A stretch of 64,000 nt of DNA from Oscheius tipulae. Taxonomy: Eukaryota > Nematoda > Chromadorea > Rhabditida > Rhabditidae. Below are positions 10,408 through 22,853 of this stretch, in pieces (positions within the stretch are counted from its first letter, which is position 1; the number at the start of each line of letters is the position of its first letter). The notes below the pieces were generated by a model that saw nothing but the letters and a program-made list of their open reading frames with translations, was not told where the DNA came from and made no database searches. Where the stretch lies: the NCBI GenBank assembly GCA_037178975.1, contig JASJZH010000001.1:5502501-5566500 (forward strand), read 5' to 3'. A program made the translations under genes and the position numbers.

Positions 10408-12143
10408 ATGCTACTCGGACTGCTTGGCGGCGTCTTCGCCGTCGTCGTCACGGCCCATAAGACCGACATTCGAATGCCGGAAGTCATTCCACAGGTAGGA
10501 AGACAATAATTGGCAGAACCAATCCTTCTGGACAGGCTGACACCTATGTATGTACCTCTATGCCTCTAGACATGAGTCAGGAACACTACTTGAGTGAGTT
10601 TCTCCCCCATAATCAGGAAAATTGTTCAGCTGGTTTCAAAGCCATCTCTGAACATCGCAACGCACACCATATCCTACTGTTCGGCTGTGAGGAACCAGGA
10701 AGCTCCGAACCCGCATGGTATGTTTTACTCTCGTCGTCCTTTAATATTTTAACAATTTGAGGGATTGCGGAGAGATGACCGCTCGAGACGACTCGATGGA
10801 GCGTGCTCCCACCTGTGGATCTAAGCCGGCCATCGTCTACGCCTGGGCGAAAGAGGCTCCGGAACTAGTTCTTCCCGAAGGTAAGGTTTTTTTTCTCCAG
10901 CCGTCAAGGTGTTGAATAACGACTCGACGAGATGGTATGGGCGGGGATAGTCGAGCGTACCGCGCAGCTTCAGCAACAATTCTGAACCGGAGAACATAAG
11001 TTATGAGCAAGTTTACATTATTCTGTTCTCATCCGTACTATCTCGCAGTTTTGGTTCTTAAAGTGACTTGGGAAAATGTGTATTCCTTGGGATTTATGTT
11101 ATTCCTCTGAAAGATTAGACTCATTTAATTTGGCTTATTGACCGAGGAAATCGGCTCTTTCAGACGTCGGTTTCCGTGTGGGCGGCGACTCTGGCATTCG
11201 ACATCTTGTCATGCAGGTGCATTACATGCACGAGTTGAAGGAGCCAGACACGAGTGGAGTCACAGTTACCTACACCGAAGAGGTCCAACCCAAGGAGGCT
11301 GCGACTCTCCTTCTGGTGACTGGAGGAGCAATGGGTCCAAAGAGCGAGGAGACGTTCGAAACTGCCTGTGTCATCAACGAGGATGTCGAAATTCATCCCT
11401 TCGCCTACAGAACCCATACTCATCGACACGGAAAAGTCGTCGAAGGATGGGTCGTTCAAGAGGTTTGTTTAGGCTTTTTGGGCTGTTTGTCGAGGGATTC
11501 ATAAAGCGGGCAGTTTTAAACTATGGAGGTCTTTTGCTCTATTATGTTCGGCTGGAAATTGCTGTGAGAAAAAGAAGGAAAGACGATTTATGGCCTCTCT
11601 GAAGAAAGCGCTCGGTTTGCTCTGCTACTTGAAGGTAAGAGCTCAGACTGCGGGACTGAACTTCCTTTTGAGTTACAGAGTTTTACCATCTAACTTTTTG
11701 ATCTTTTTGTCTTATTGTGTCAGCAGTTTTCACTTCAAAAATATAGCCCTCAATTCTCCCTGAAATCACATTACCAATTTGTGCCTTTGAGGACGAGAAG
11801 GGCGAGGATCATTGGAGTTTGATTGGTCGTCGCGACCCGCAACTCGCCCAGATGTTCGTCCCGGTCGAGAACAAGACTCTGATCATCAGTGCCGGCGACA
11901 TGGTTGCTGCCAGATGCAGAATGAGCAACGACGAGGACCGTGTGGTTACCATGGGCAGTTCCGGCGACAACGAGATGTGTAAGTCTGACAGTAATTGATC
12001 TGGAAGAGCAACTTTCAGGTAACTTCTATATAATGTACTGGTCTACTGCCGGAGGCACGCTCCTGGATAACACGTGCTACTCCCCCGGGGCTCCCTTTTA
12101 CAGATGGGACCGTGATGCCGGTCTGAACAAGATCCCCAAGTAA
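10408..12143 (+). CDS. Peptidylglycine alpha-hydroxylating monooxygenase (PHM)
   Basis: Copper enzyme of the secretory pathway that hydroxylates glycine-extended peptides, the first step of C-terminal amidation. Seven exons (10408-10494, 10536-10593, 10630-10717, 10762-10880, 11164-11462, 11792-11978, 12019-12143) give 320 residues. A signal peptide (MLLGLLGGVFAVVVTA) begins at the Kozak-like caccATG. CuH ligands are present as the His pair in AHHILLFGC and the His in MQVHYMHE; CuM ligands as HTHRHG and the Met in GDNEMCNFYIMYW. The protein stops after the catalytic core, so there is no lyase (PAL) domain; a separate PAL must complete the reaction, as in several invertebrates. The second intron is only 36 nt. 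Confidence 0.92.
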
Positions 12144-12260
12144 AGAAACACGAGCATTGGACAACGGGAAAACGAGATCTCTCTCTGTGCATAAAGCATT
12201 CATTGTTTTTCGTAGTTTAAAAATATACAGGCACCGAGTATAAAAAAAGAGGAGAAATGA

Positions 12261-13937
12261 TCACGGATTGGCGTCCTCGATGAGAATTTCCATAGCGGTG
12301 GCCACATTTCCATCGACCTGCATCAAAACGGCCAGATTCATCTCCTCGTTAGGGAAACCGCATTCGGACATCTGCTGGAGCTCAGCGGCGTAGCGTTGTC
12401 TATATCTTCGTGATTTTTTACTGTGAAGGGATACAAACCTAGCTTCGGCGAAAGGATCATTCGGCTGAGCCTGGGGAGGAGGCTGTTGAGCCGGCTGGGC
12501 AGAGGCTGCAGCACTTCCCATAGCGAAACTGATCGACTGAAAGAAGGAATTTTGTTACTAGCAAGCTATTTGGGGCTAAGTATCTTATGAACCTGTCAGC
12601 TCCACATGCTGGAACGCTCGGACCATTTATAATGGAATTAAAAATACGAGCCTGTTGCAAAAACTCGGCAGTAATTGGCTGTACGGCTGGCTGTTGTTGC
12701 TGTGGCTGTCGCTGTGCCTGCTGGGGAGGCAGGAACATGTTCGACAAGGAGCCGAAAGGCTAAAATTTGCATGAAAAGTAGCTTTAGAAAGAGCTTACCG
12801 CAGTTTCGGTCGTCTCGTCAATGAGCCTCTTCATCACCTTCAGCAGCACGGGATTCTCGCAGCAGAGCTGACGCATCTGAATAGCAGCAATCTAGGAATA
12901 TTCCGAGGCACTAATAATGAGATATATTTGGAAATCAATCGCAGGAAAATCTTTTCATATCAAATTGGCAACTGGGTGTGTCCTCTCTAGACAGAATCTA
13001 GCAAGTTCTTCATGAAGGATCGGCCAAACTCATACTGGCAACGTCTGGGCAAACATTTCCCGTTCCATCAACAGAACTTTTTGGGAAACTGGACTAGATC
13101 TCTTCTCTACTATCTCAAAGAATGTTGTAGTGGTAGTTATAGAAGATCTCTCTTCTAGAAAACGCGGAAACTTTGTTCCATACTGCCTGGGCAGATGGAC
13201 TGCTTCTTTTAGAATCGTTTTGGCCTGCAGCCAGGTTATTATTCATCTGTCACATTATCAGAGAACTTCTCTCTCGTACCTAATAACTGTCATTCTCTTG
13301 GTTTCCCGATTATCACATTTCTTGGACAAAACGATAAAAAGACTTGCGTTAGAAGTATCGCGGAAGACGTTCAGAAGCATCATCGGCTCCGCCACGTAAC
13401 TCTTGGCCTCAACATTGTGTGCAAGTTCTGGAAAGTCCCGGAGCTGCAGCTGGAAGAAGTCCGGGTCGATCATGCGAGTAAGCATGTTGTAGTACAGCTT
13501 AATTGGCATGTTAAAAAAAAGTGGTCACTTACAGCACGCTGAGGTTCTCTGGTGATGTACTTGTACTGCTGCATGCACTGCTTGCGCAGCTGGTCAACTT
13601 CCTCCTCGGACTGGGCCACAGTCGAATTTGAGGCCTCCATCGTGACGATGCGCAAGAAGTCCTCATCGAGGATTGTGGAAGTGGTCAGCGGCTCGTCGGA
13701 TGGATACTTCTTACCCATCCGGGTCAGATCTGAAGGAATCTTGTGTCTCGTATAGATGGCAAGTTTACAGCTAGTGGAGTCGACAGGATTCTTGGTAATT
13801 TCCTGGATGATCTGGGCCGGGGTCTTGCTCCTGAGCTCATCTAGAGCCATCTTCACCGGCTGACCGTAATCGTGGAAAATCAAGACCATCCTAGACGAAC
13901 TATTACAAGAATACATGCCGTTTGAGAGATAAGACAT
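12261..13937 (-). CDS. UBL/UBA shuttle-type protein, UBL7- or ubiquilin-like
   Basis: Seven exons (13937-13533, 13497-13344, 13088-13036, 12891-12799, 12759-12593, 12528-12439, 12399-12261) give 366 residues. The C-terminus is a clear UBA domain (YAAELQQMSECGFPNEEMNL, then NVATAMEIL). A proline/glutamine-rich linker precedes it. The middle (PDFFQLQLRDFPELA ... NPVLLKVMKRL) fits the STI1/helical region of UBL7 and ubiquilins, and the N-terminal 90 residues are a plausible but weak ubiquitin-like fold. Such proteins carry ubiquitylated clients to the proteasome. The order and C-terminal match favour UBL7, but this is a memory alignment. The start may be the ATG at 13937 or the later in-frame ATG at MVLIF. 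It lies 123 bp downstream of CCDC124. Confidence 0.65.
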
Positions 13938-14060
13938 CTCGAGAGCGAGGGAAAAAGTTGAGAGATTACAAATTCAGGTTCATTACAATAAACGACTCGA
14001 TGCATACTAAATTTAGCCAATTTCCGTACCCGTTTGACCGATTTCTTCCCTCATAATCAT

Positions 14061-14924
14061 CTACTTTGCCATCAGACGCTGATTGAGAGGGTTTTCTGGA
14101 GACTTCATCCATTCCTTTCTCAGAATCTGCTTCAGCTGGGACAATCTGAAGGTCGGATGCTCCGTCTTCAGTTGAGGAAGACGTTTCTCTTCGAAAGCCT
14201 GAAATTTGAGAGAAGTTGGATTTACAGAGATCAACATACCATGTAGGCAGCGCGCATTCTCTTTTCCGGATGCTTGTCAAAGTCCTCCTCCTCTCCTCCT
14301 AGAGCCGTGATGGCCTGATCAACAGTTCTGGCACTTTCCGATTCGATATCCAGCTTGTTCAGATTCTCTTCCACATGTTCTACCACCTGAAAAGTTATTT
14401 TTAAACAAATGAAGCAAGGGGTTGCCTCTATTTTCTTCGTCTCCTCCTGTTTTCTACGCTCATCCTGGAGCTTCGCGAGCAGGGCGGCTTCTCGTTGTTT
14501 ATCCAAGTCATGTCTAAAGATTTTCCATTAATTGAAAGAAGAACAAACCAACCTGGTAACTTTCTGAACAGTAGTCTTTCCTCCCAGCTTCGTCGACTCT
14601 TCTTCTGCCAGCTTTCGATTTTCTTCTTTCCTCTTTAGGGCTTCGACGCGCTTGGCATCGGCATCGTCCTAGATACTGGGATTGAACATATCCTAAACGG
14701 AACTTACTTTTCGTTGAAGTTTTCTGTTGGCAAGTTTGTCGTCATCGGCCCAATAGGCGTCTTCAGCCGCCTGAAAATGATGATTGTATGGTTTTTTTAC
14801 ACTTAGATATACACAAAATTTACTATACCTTTTGTTTGCGATCAGTTTCCACCTTCTTTGCGTCAGCCTTGCGCTCCCGAGCCGCGGTGACCTTGGGATT
14901 CTCAGTGGCAAACTTCTTAGGCAT
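14061..14924 (-). CDS. ccdc124: Coiled-coil domain protein 124
   Basis: CCDC124 (yeast Lso2) binds the ribosomal decoding centre and aids ribosome recovery and translation. Exons 14924-14829, 14770-14708, 14668-14553, 14513-14426, 14386-14240 and 14198-14061 give 215 residues. It starts MPKKFATENPK and has the family motifs EDAYWADDDK, HPEKRMRAAY and the C-terminal LSQLKQILRKEWMKSPENP. The N-terminal half is a long Lys/Arg/Glu helix. The intron 14425-14387 uses a GC donor and is 39 nt, a multiple of three with no stop codon, so retention would insert 13 residues. Length and order match the family well. Confidence 0.9.
14387..14425 (-). other. GC-AG intron of 39 nt in CCDC124
   Basis: Reads gag|gcaacc ... 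ttttcag|gtg on the minus strand. Removing it aligns the protein better with the CCDC124 family than reading through. Confidence 0.6.
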
Positions 14925-16150
14925 GATTCCAGCTCTAAAACTGTTTTGAGCCATTATTTACATGAAAAGGTATACGCAGAGCTAGAATCAAACCATGGGA
15001 ATAATGGACAAACAACATAGGAACCAACAGAATGACAAGAAATCGACGCGGCGCTGCAAATAGCCAGAAGTGTGTGGCGATTGCGACCAATTGACTCCGC
15101 CTCTCTACGTTCATCAGCTATCACTGAGTCGTATCAACCGCTGGCGTCAATTCATCTTCTTCTGGCAAGAATTGGCCGGCTCTTGAGCTAGTCAGAGGTT
15201 TGTTATGTATGTTTTGGGGGCATTTTATGTTGTTCTCCCCTCCGCTAGAGACATTTCTCGCTGCTATATTTTTTCTGGTGACTCAATACAGCTGAAAATG
15301 CTAGAAATTGGCAAGGAAAAAAAGGTAAAATTGACCAGGACAGAATTTGACACACGGCATTTGAATAATTTTGGCACGCGTACTCTCTTTGTCCAGCCGA
15401 ACTTCCAAAGGCCTGCATTGTTCCTTTTTCAATATTTATAGCACACCATTTGAATTTTTAACACGCCATTTGAATAATTTTGGCACGCGCACTCTCTTCG
15501 TCCATCCGAACTTCCAAAGGCCTGCATTGTTTCTTTTTCAATATTTTTAGCCATGTCTTTGCAATAAAACGGTCAATAATTGATCATTAGGACTTGGGCG
15601 AACCAAACAGATCGACCTTTGTGTATATAACAACCACATATATACAACTTCAAATTGTTTATTTTCCATCCCAGCTCCGATGATCCGGGGACGTAGTCAA
15701 CTCACAGTAGAGAAACCAGTTCGAAATCTCTTCCTGGTCTGTGTTCCGACCAAAAACGCTTTGTTTTGCTTCAAGGACCTGCGGGATCGACCATTCCGTT
15801 AGCAGTTTAACTCAAAGTAAATTGATTTCTTGCAAATTGGCCATCGAGAGAAAGACGACCATCTCGTTCTCTCTATGAATAATAACGAGTTCCTCTATAG
15901 ACCCAGCATTGTTCGCGGTTTCGTACATAGCAACAGGCTTATTGACAGCCGCCTTTAGTTTTGCGCTTCCACTCTGACCTTGATAGCTTTGTCGAATCGG
16001 TTTTCGTGCCAATTTACGTTTGCTAAACGTTTCCAGATTGTTTGGGGGTGTAATGCGTAGCCCTCTCGCTCTCCAGTCATAGCATTGATATCGTTATCTG
16101 AGTCAACTTTAGCAGATAGTGCCGTCACTATGCTCTGAGGCAGCCAGAGA
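14925..16150. other. Spacer with tandem duplication and open-frame debris
   Basis: Carries the direct repeat at 15349-15550. On the minus strand two overlapping open stretches (about 16200-15960 and 16080-15812) look codon-like but have no clear start or family; they partly oppose exon 1 of the BRE-4-like gene. Confidence 0.35.
15349..15550. repeat. Tandem direct repeat, period about 109 bp
   Basis: Two copies of a roughly 90-bp unit, sharing catttgaataattttggcac, ccgaacttccaaaggcctgc and ctttttcaatattt, at 15358-15440 and 15467-15550. Confidence 0.8.
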
Positions 16151-18076
16151 ATGTTTCCCTCTTCGAGCCGAATACGTCTAGCTATCGCTCTTTTTCTGTT
16201 CGGTGGAGCTTTTCATCTCATCATCAATGGCCGGCCCAGTGGCGAAATGAGCTTTGGCATTGTTGGTCAGTTTTTTTAATGAATTCTTTCGAGAAACGTA
16301 GAACCATTTAGGAATCGACGATGCTGACTACGACCCAATGACCTCAATCATTCAAAATACGGCCCTTCACTCTTCCAGCCAGAACAACACAGCTGTTCCT
16401 ACTGCCGATCCAGGTTTGCTGATCATCCTACGTCATCAACGAGAGCTTTCAGAACTTGTTTGGCAGAAAAATTGGACGTTTCTCAGGCAGCCGAGTTCAT
16501 TGGACTCCTGTCCAGCCAAACCACCGAACCTTGTTGGTCCGATAAGGTTTGTGTGCACTCTCTTCCGTCCAAAAGATATCATTTTTCAGAGTTTGGCAGG
16601 ACGGACCCTCTTTCGAGGCGTTGGAGAAGCTGTATCCGGAAGTGGAAAAGGGTGGCCACGGGAAACCCGCCAACTGTACATCACAACACAGGGTGCGTTT
16701 TGTTAGAGAATGAATTAGGGGACCCAACAGATTTTATTTGGCTAGGAGCTAGAGTCATCTTCTTAATTCGGCTTTATAATAGTTTCGCTGCAGGAATTAC
16801 AAGCATTCACGTCAAATGACTTTTACTCAAAGAAAAATATGACATTTGGTGGTAGCTCAAATTCCACTGGCTTCGCTAAATTCCTACTGTTTGATTGTTT
16901 ACCTACCCTAAGCTGGCAGTAATATGATTAAAGCTCACCTAGGGGTTCGACTGGATCCCTATGATAGGAATTTCCACCCCCTCTTCCTCTCCTTGGTAGC
17001 CGTGGAAATAGGTCCCCTTTGGTTTTCATGAGATTTGCACAAAATTTGTTCTACCATCTTCTCTGCCAGATCTTCACGTCTTTGGAAGAGTCTATAGAAA
17101 AGCTAAGAAGACCAAAACGCAAAGTTCGTGAGAAAGCATCGCTACATTTCTGCTGAAGCCATTGAGCTCCTAAGCTAACCAACTATCTTTCCAGGTCGCC
17201 ATTGTAATTCCATACCGCGACCGTGAAGAGCACCTGCGAATTCTGCTGCACAATATGCACTCGTTCCTTCGAAAGCAGCAACTCGATTACACCATCGTCA
17301 TCGTCGAACAAATAGCTAATCAGACCTTCAATCGCGCCAAGGTTTGTTCTCTTAAAGCTTACCAGAACATTTGGTTTTCAGCTGATGAATGTCGGCTACG
17401 CCGAAGCTATGAAGCTGTATCCGTGGGAATGTTTCATCTTTCACGATGTCGACCTACTGCCAGAGGATGACCGAAACCTGTACTCATGTCCCGTTCAGCC
17501 GAGGCACATGAGTGTCGCTGTCGACAAATTCAACTATAAGTGGGTCTGACCTTTTTTCCCCCACTTCACATTCTTTAGACTGCCCTATGGATCGATCTTC
17601 GGCGGAATCAGTGCGCTCACGGTGGAACAGCTGAAGAAAATCAACGGCTTTTCCAATGACTACTGGGGATGGGGCGGCGAAGATGATGACTTGTCGACAC
17701 GGTTAGTATACCTAAACTGCTTTTATTCTGTTGCCGGTTTACCCCTTCTAAACAATTCAATTCCAGGGTCGTCTTGGCCGGTTTCAAAATATCACGATAT
17801 CCGGGTCAGATTGCCCGCTACAAGATGATCAAACACAAGCATGAGCAAAGTAACCCTGTTAATAAGTAGGTCTCCTTCCTATATGTTCACTTTAAAATAT
17901 TTTTCAGATGTCGCTACAAACTGATGGCCAAGACGAAACGACGATGGAGGCGTGACGGTCTGAGCACGCTGAAATACAAAGTCGAGTCGTTGGATTTGCT
18001 GCCGCTCTACACCCGCGTGCTGGTCGATCTGGAGGAGGACGAGTCGAGAGACATCCTGAGGCGGGAGGTCTGCTAA
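16151..18076 (+). CDS. Beta-1,4-galactosyl/GalNAc-transferase, BRE-4-like
   Basis: Type II Golgi glycosyltransferase of family GT7. Exons 16151-16265, 16312-16546, 16590-16692, 17195-17341, 17382-17539, 17579-17701, 17767-17865, 17908-18076 (382 residues). The N-terminus is a short cytoplasmic tail and signal anchor (LAIALFLFGGAFHLII). Catalytic blocks are IPYRDREEHL, FNRAKLMNVGYAEA, the DVD metal site in FIFHDVDLLPEDDRNLYSCP, VAVDKFNYKLPYGSIFGG and the acceptor-site motif WGWGGEDDD. The C-terminal KTKRRWRRDGLSTLKYK favours the nematode BRE-4 type (GalNAc transfer in arthro-series glycolipids) over SQV-3. A 39-nt candidate intron inside exon 2 keeps the frame either way. Donor preference cannot be read with certainty. 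Confidence 0.88.
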
Positions 18077-18516
18077 GGATCTTGCACAAATACTTTTCAT
18101 ATACGGGTCAAGCATTTCTGGTTTAGTTTCATGCCTCTTTCTCACCCCCCGAGTGATATCGCCTCAAGAATCCGGGTACGTACTCTTTCTGTGATAAGCA
18201 ACACATTTTAGTCCATATTTCTAAACTAAATTTTTATCCACTTCCATCTCTTTTTATGTCTTACTAGCTGAAGTCGTCTTGCAAGAGTTTGGATGCGAGA
18301 GGTTTGATATCCGTGGTTTACAAGCTTCTTGTGCAAGCTTTGGGTAGAAAAGCGAATTTCCCACGATGAGAAGATATCAGGCTTACAAGGATCTCAGCGC
18401 CTTATTTGTGGTAAACTTTTATGTAAGCACTGTCTGTATACAATTCTATTGAAAACTAGCAAACTCACCCGTAAGCTGATAACAATATACAAAAAAACTA
18501 GACATCTAAACAACAG
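18077..18516. other. Spacer between convergent BRE-4-like and WDTC1 genes
   Basis: Holds the 3-prime ends of two convergent genes. I see no further gene. Confidence 0.45.
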
Positions 18517-21500
18517 TTAATCCTCGTCCGATTCCATTTGTTCTCCCGGATCCGCGGTACGGGCATGAATCAGAGCCTGGAGATACATGAAATGCTCCCA
18601 TGGGCTCGTCTGGACAAGGTCTTCGACTTTTCGACGGCGCTGTTCCTGATTTTTGAAATAAATCCGGCATATAAATGGACACTACCTCCTCTCCTTCTGG
18701 CAACGGCTCCCAAAAACGGATGGAATGCTCTATTCCGGAGGTGGCGATAAGGAATTTGTCCGGATGCGGCTGTGCAATGTTACAGATGTCCTCATCGGCA
18801 CTGAATAGAGCCTGGAATTGGTTTTGTAAGCAGAAATTGAAGGGGGTAGATACCTTGATGAGTCCGGATGAGCGATCCCAGATAAAGAGACAGCCGTCGT
18901 CGGAGCCGGATACTGAAAGAGTGAGATTTTGTTCAGTTTCGTGAATGTACGGTCGTTTGGAATAAAGGTAGCTGCTAACAAAGTACACTAATTATTCTTT
19001 ACTAAAGCGCAGCGGTGTCCATCTGTCTGTCCTGATGTCCGCACAATTGTCTGTCAACACTAATTCCCAAAAGCTCTGACAAGTCATTACATGTCAAGGG
19101 GAAAAGCCAACTGTGAGGAAACTGTTACTAGGGGGAGCAGCCGCCTGTTATTAAATATAAGGCAAGGCCAAAGGGCTGCGAAGCTGCCGCCGGCTGCTGG
19201 TCAAGAACAGTTTTGATAATGCTAATCGCGAAAAGATGACTTGTGAAGTCGGAGCCCTTAATCCACTCTAACTTTGCAGTACATCGCTAAGCTAAAAAAA
19301 TCTTTGGTCAACCCGAGAAGTTAACTAAAAGTTGCAGGCTTCTACTTCACAGTGGAAAGTATCCGTGACTTTGTCAGTTTTTATTTCATAACATAGGTAG
19401 TTCGATGACACTGCTTTCTCATTTTGTTTAAAACTTACTGATATACTGATTATGAGATCCAAAAAAGTTGGCCTCCTTGATGTCAGTCTGATTATTTCGA
19501 TGGCCCGTGAAGCGCGCCTCGTAGTCTTGCATCGGCTGTGTGACACTCCTCAGATCCTCGTAGCCATCCTGATTGTCTTCCTTCTTTGCATTGGCTTCGT
19601 TCAACTGAATATCGATGACTCTTTCACCAACAACTCTCAAAAACTGACAACTTTTTCCAATGTATGAAGGTCCGGACTGGCGGGAAAGCGTTTTTTGAAG
19701 AGGTCCACACATTCTTCTGCCAGCTTGAACTGACGCAGTTCTACGAGCGCCTTCATCATTCTCCAGTAGCTTTTCGAATAGTTCGGGTTCAGAGTAAGAC
19801 TCTGGAAATAATCTCCTCTTGGAGAAAGGAAGAACGAAACAGACCTCGATGGAATCGCGTAACGCAGCGTAGTAGTCTCCTTGCTGTCTGTTCAGAAGAT
19901 AGGTTATGCTCCTGTTCCCGTAGAGAATACTCCGCTGCTCGGAGGACATTTGGAAGTTGCCGGAGAGACATTCCGTGTAGAGACGGATCACCTGGAAAAG
20001 AAGGATTTTTTTTTTTACAAAGTTGACTGTCGCCCCTTTCAGGCTAATGCCCTTGTGAAACTGCCAACTTCTCATCCTTGTAACTCTCGGTCCCTCGCGT
20101 TCAAAGCTTTAAAATGACACTGAAAATTGCCCCAACCTTGCCAAAATTCTTTCCTGGAGTGTCCAAGAGCAGCTTAGCCTCATTCTTGAGAGCAATCAGT
20201 TGAGGATCGAGCTCAATTGGTCCTTCTTTTTTCGGGGCTTCTGAGCAGTTTCTAAGGAAATGAACATGGATGGCTTACCAATAGATCCATCAAGAATACG
20301 TGCAAGTTTTTGCACCGTGGGGGTGGGATCCGTGGAATCGGTCAGATTGTAGACGAAGACACTGCCGCCGGCCATACCTCCGCTTTGATTCGCCTTATTC
20401 AAAAGATTAGGATAGCAAGAAAAACATACAATAAGTTCTCTTCCTGGGTAATCGAAGGCAACATGGGTTGAGTAGAGACACTGACTTCGTGGCGACCTGG
20501 TCGTGCAGTCAGCCGGACCACAGCGCAACATCACCTTGGCTTTGCCCTCGCTGGTCATTCGACGGTCATAGACTGGGACGTAATACACACCTAGCCCGAC
20601 TGCTACCTGGAGAAAGGGAGAAGTTGTTGAGAAGAAATTTTTATTGCAGCCTTTGCAAACTGCTTCTCTTTCCGGCCACATTACTCCCTATCATAGCCCT
20701 TTCAAATCGCCTCTTGTACATGTCCCGCTGATTCTAGCCGGCCCCTTCCAGTTGAGCTACCGCAACTTCAGCAACGCTCCCGTGTCAAACTTAGGTTTTA
20801 TGATAACGCTTGACTTGTATAAAGTTTGAACGTTGGGTACTAACCATCTCTGTTCGTCCCTGACAGACGGCCATCGTTTTAACGTATCGGCCATGAGGAG
20901 CTCTGATAATGATTCGTGCGTCGTTGGCTCTCACGTCATGTTCCCTGTAAGTTAAGATGAATTTTGGACGGAAACTAAGCCGTACCTTACAAAACCGTCC
21001 TCGCCGGCTGACCAAAATAGATACGGCTCGTCCTGCGCCGTCGCGAGGCGTTTCACTCGTCCGTCTGCATTGAAGCTGTGCAATTCTTCTGCAACAAAAA
21101 AAACTGAAAACTAAGGCAAATACCTTACCGTTCTGTTCAATATCATGCAGTTTGATCATGTGGTCTCCGGCACAGGTGGCCACGACTCTGTCCTCGCCGT
21201 AGGGCACGAACTCGACGCCGAAAATGTTTCCGTCGTGATTCGTCTGATGCTGAGTCCTCTTTTGTCCGCAAATGTCCCAGATGCAGACAGTTCGATCATC
21301 GGATCCCGAGGCCAGGAGACTGAAAGAGTCATGTATCCAAAAAAATGGTGGTAAAATTGCTTACGTTCCGTCGTCGTTCCAGCGCAGTGTGTTGACGCAG
21401 CCATTGTGTCCCTAGTAAAGACCATTTTTAAGATGAGGACAAGGCGAACCTCGAGAGTTTTGGTCGATCCTAATCTCTTCAGCATCGATGCCTCCAGATC

Positions 21501-21581
21501 GCGTCGACAGACTTGGGAAGCGCGTCTCAGTCGACGGCTGTTGGACCCGTAAAGTTCTCTTCGAAACAGGAAGTTGTCCAT
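18517..21581 (-). CDS. wdtc1: WD and tetratricopeptide repeats protein 1 (Adipose)
   Basis: Substrate receptor of CUL4-DDB1 ubiquitin ligases; Drosophila adipose controls fat storage. Fourteen exons (21581-21450, 21411-21365, 21319-21129, 21088-20986, 20944-20845, 20606-20430, 20393-20279, 20240-20137, 19991-19845, 19801-19652, 19604-19439, 18912-18854, 18811-18686, 18645-18517) give 581 residues. WD repeats open with GHNGCVNTLRWNDDGTLLAS and LLASGSDDRTVCIWD; a TPR block (LYTECLSGNFQ ... LYGNRSITYLLNRQQGDYYA) follows; the last WD repeats contain TDIKEANFFGSHNQYI, the family signature, and SGSDDGCLFIWD. The intron 20607-20844 holds a fragment of a dispersed repeat. The start is the first ATG in frame; a 5-prime exon is possible. 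Confidence 0.9.
20747..20781. repeat. Fragment of dispersed repeat B (WDTC1 intron)
   Basis: Matches tccag-t-gagctaccg ... cagcaacg also found at 32847-32881 and, diverged, at 33406-33440. Confidence 0.55.
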
Positions 21582-22487
21582 CTTCAGCCACTCATTGGTT
21601 ACTCCCTGTTAAATTTTATTATATTGCTAGAAAACCCATAAAAACAAGGGAAAATAAAGAATTGTGGAAGGCTGGAAAGAACTTTTGCTGACACGATTTT
21701 TGGGAAACGGTAGCTGCCAGCTGATACTTTCGACGGGACGTCATTCCACTCGGGCCCCCTGTTCGAAGTTGTTTTCTTCGATTTCACATAAATCAGTGGT
21801 CTTTACAGAGTTCAAAGATTTTTTTTCATTTTTTCCGTGCATTTCTCGGCAAGGTCCAAATCGGTTTTAAACGATCAAATTTGTATCAGGCGTTCATTCA
21901 AATTCTTTTTGGTTTTCATACGGCTCAGTATTTTTCACATTTGGTGTATTTATTTAGACCGAGACACGGAGAACTTGATAAAAACATCTCAGGAATGATC
22001 GTTTTTGGGCTATTCGAATATACTTGGCGAAGATGTGCCAACATCACATGGTCAAATACTGTCAATGTAGTTTTGATCTTGTACATGGTTTAATGCAAAG
22101 TTTTGAAAAAATGAGCATACAAACACGTAAATCGATTTCTATCTCAAAAACTGTTCCCATTCTTGGCACAGTATACATGTTTCAGAAACCGATGTGGAAC
22201 TGCTGACACATAGTCTGCCATGGAAATCATCTCGCTGTATCCGAACGAGAGACCGGATGAGATTGCGGTAAGTCCAGGCTACCTATACAATGGGAGAAAT
22301 TGAAAAATGATCATCCATCTTAGTAAATCAACTGCTAGACCTACTGGGGAAGTTACAAAGACCACCCGCCCACTGACACCTGCTGCCGGCGGGTATCCTT
22401 CTCCATTTCTCTCTCTCTATCTCTCTTCATCTCACTTTTCGTCAATAATACTACGAAGTTAATCGATTCGAGAACAGTTTGATCAGC

Positions 22488-22511
22488 CGGGGCACCTGGA
22501 TGGGTGCCCCG
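22488..22511. repeat. GC-rich hairpin
   Basis: Nine-bp arms cggggcacc and ggtgccccg around a 6-nt loop. Confidence 0.6.
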
Positions 22512-22758
22512 AGAGCCCCCTCATTAGTATGAGCTCGTGTACCTCCTTTTCATCGACATCATTATTTGCCTTTCAGCCACTAATTCCGATTTAATCGGGC
22601 GTCTTTCTGTGTCTTTTCTTGACACAGAGAAGAGCGTGTAATGCAATTTCATGTAGGTTTAATAATCTCCTCCTTCCCATACCCAAAAAACTGCTGGGTA
22701 GAAATTGTCTCGCTTGTCCCTTATGTACCGGAACGAAAAAGTGGTGTACCACCATACT

Positions 22759-22813
22759 GATGTACAGCAAAGTTGTAGAGCACATCAAGAGCTACAACAT
22801 TGCAGAACACTAC
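22759..22813. repeat. Hairpin element copy
   Basis: gatgtacagcaaagttgtag, a 13-nt loop, then ctacaacattgcagaacac. Confidence 0.8.
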
Positions 22814-22853
22814 AAAGTGAAAAGTTTTGCTCTGACCCTGAAAGGAATTTGAA

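Noticed and set aside
16151-18076. Identification as SQV-3 (galactosyltransferase VII)
   Set aside because: The LPEDDRNLYSCP, WGWGGEDDD and C-terminal blocks match the B4GALT1-6/BRE-4 branch, not the shorter B4GALT7 branch.
22220-22267. The ATG piece MEIISLYPNERPDEIA as exon 1 of the DIPK1-like gene
   Set aside because: It ends in phase 0 while the exon at 24968 needs phase 2, so they cannot join directly. It stays an orphan.
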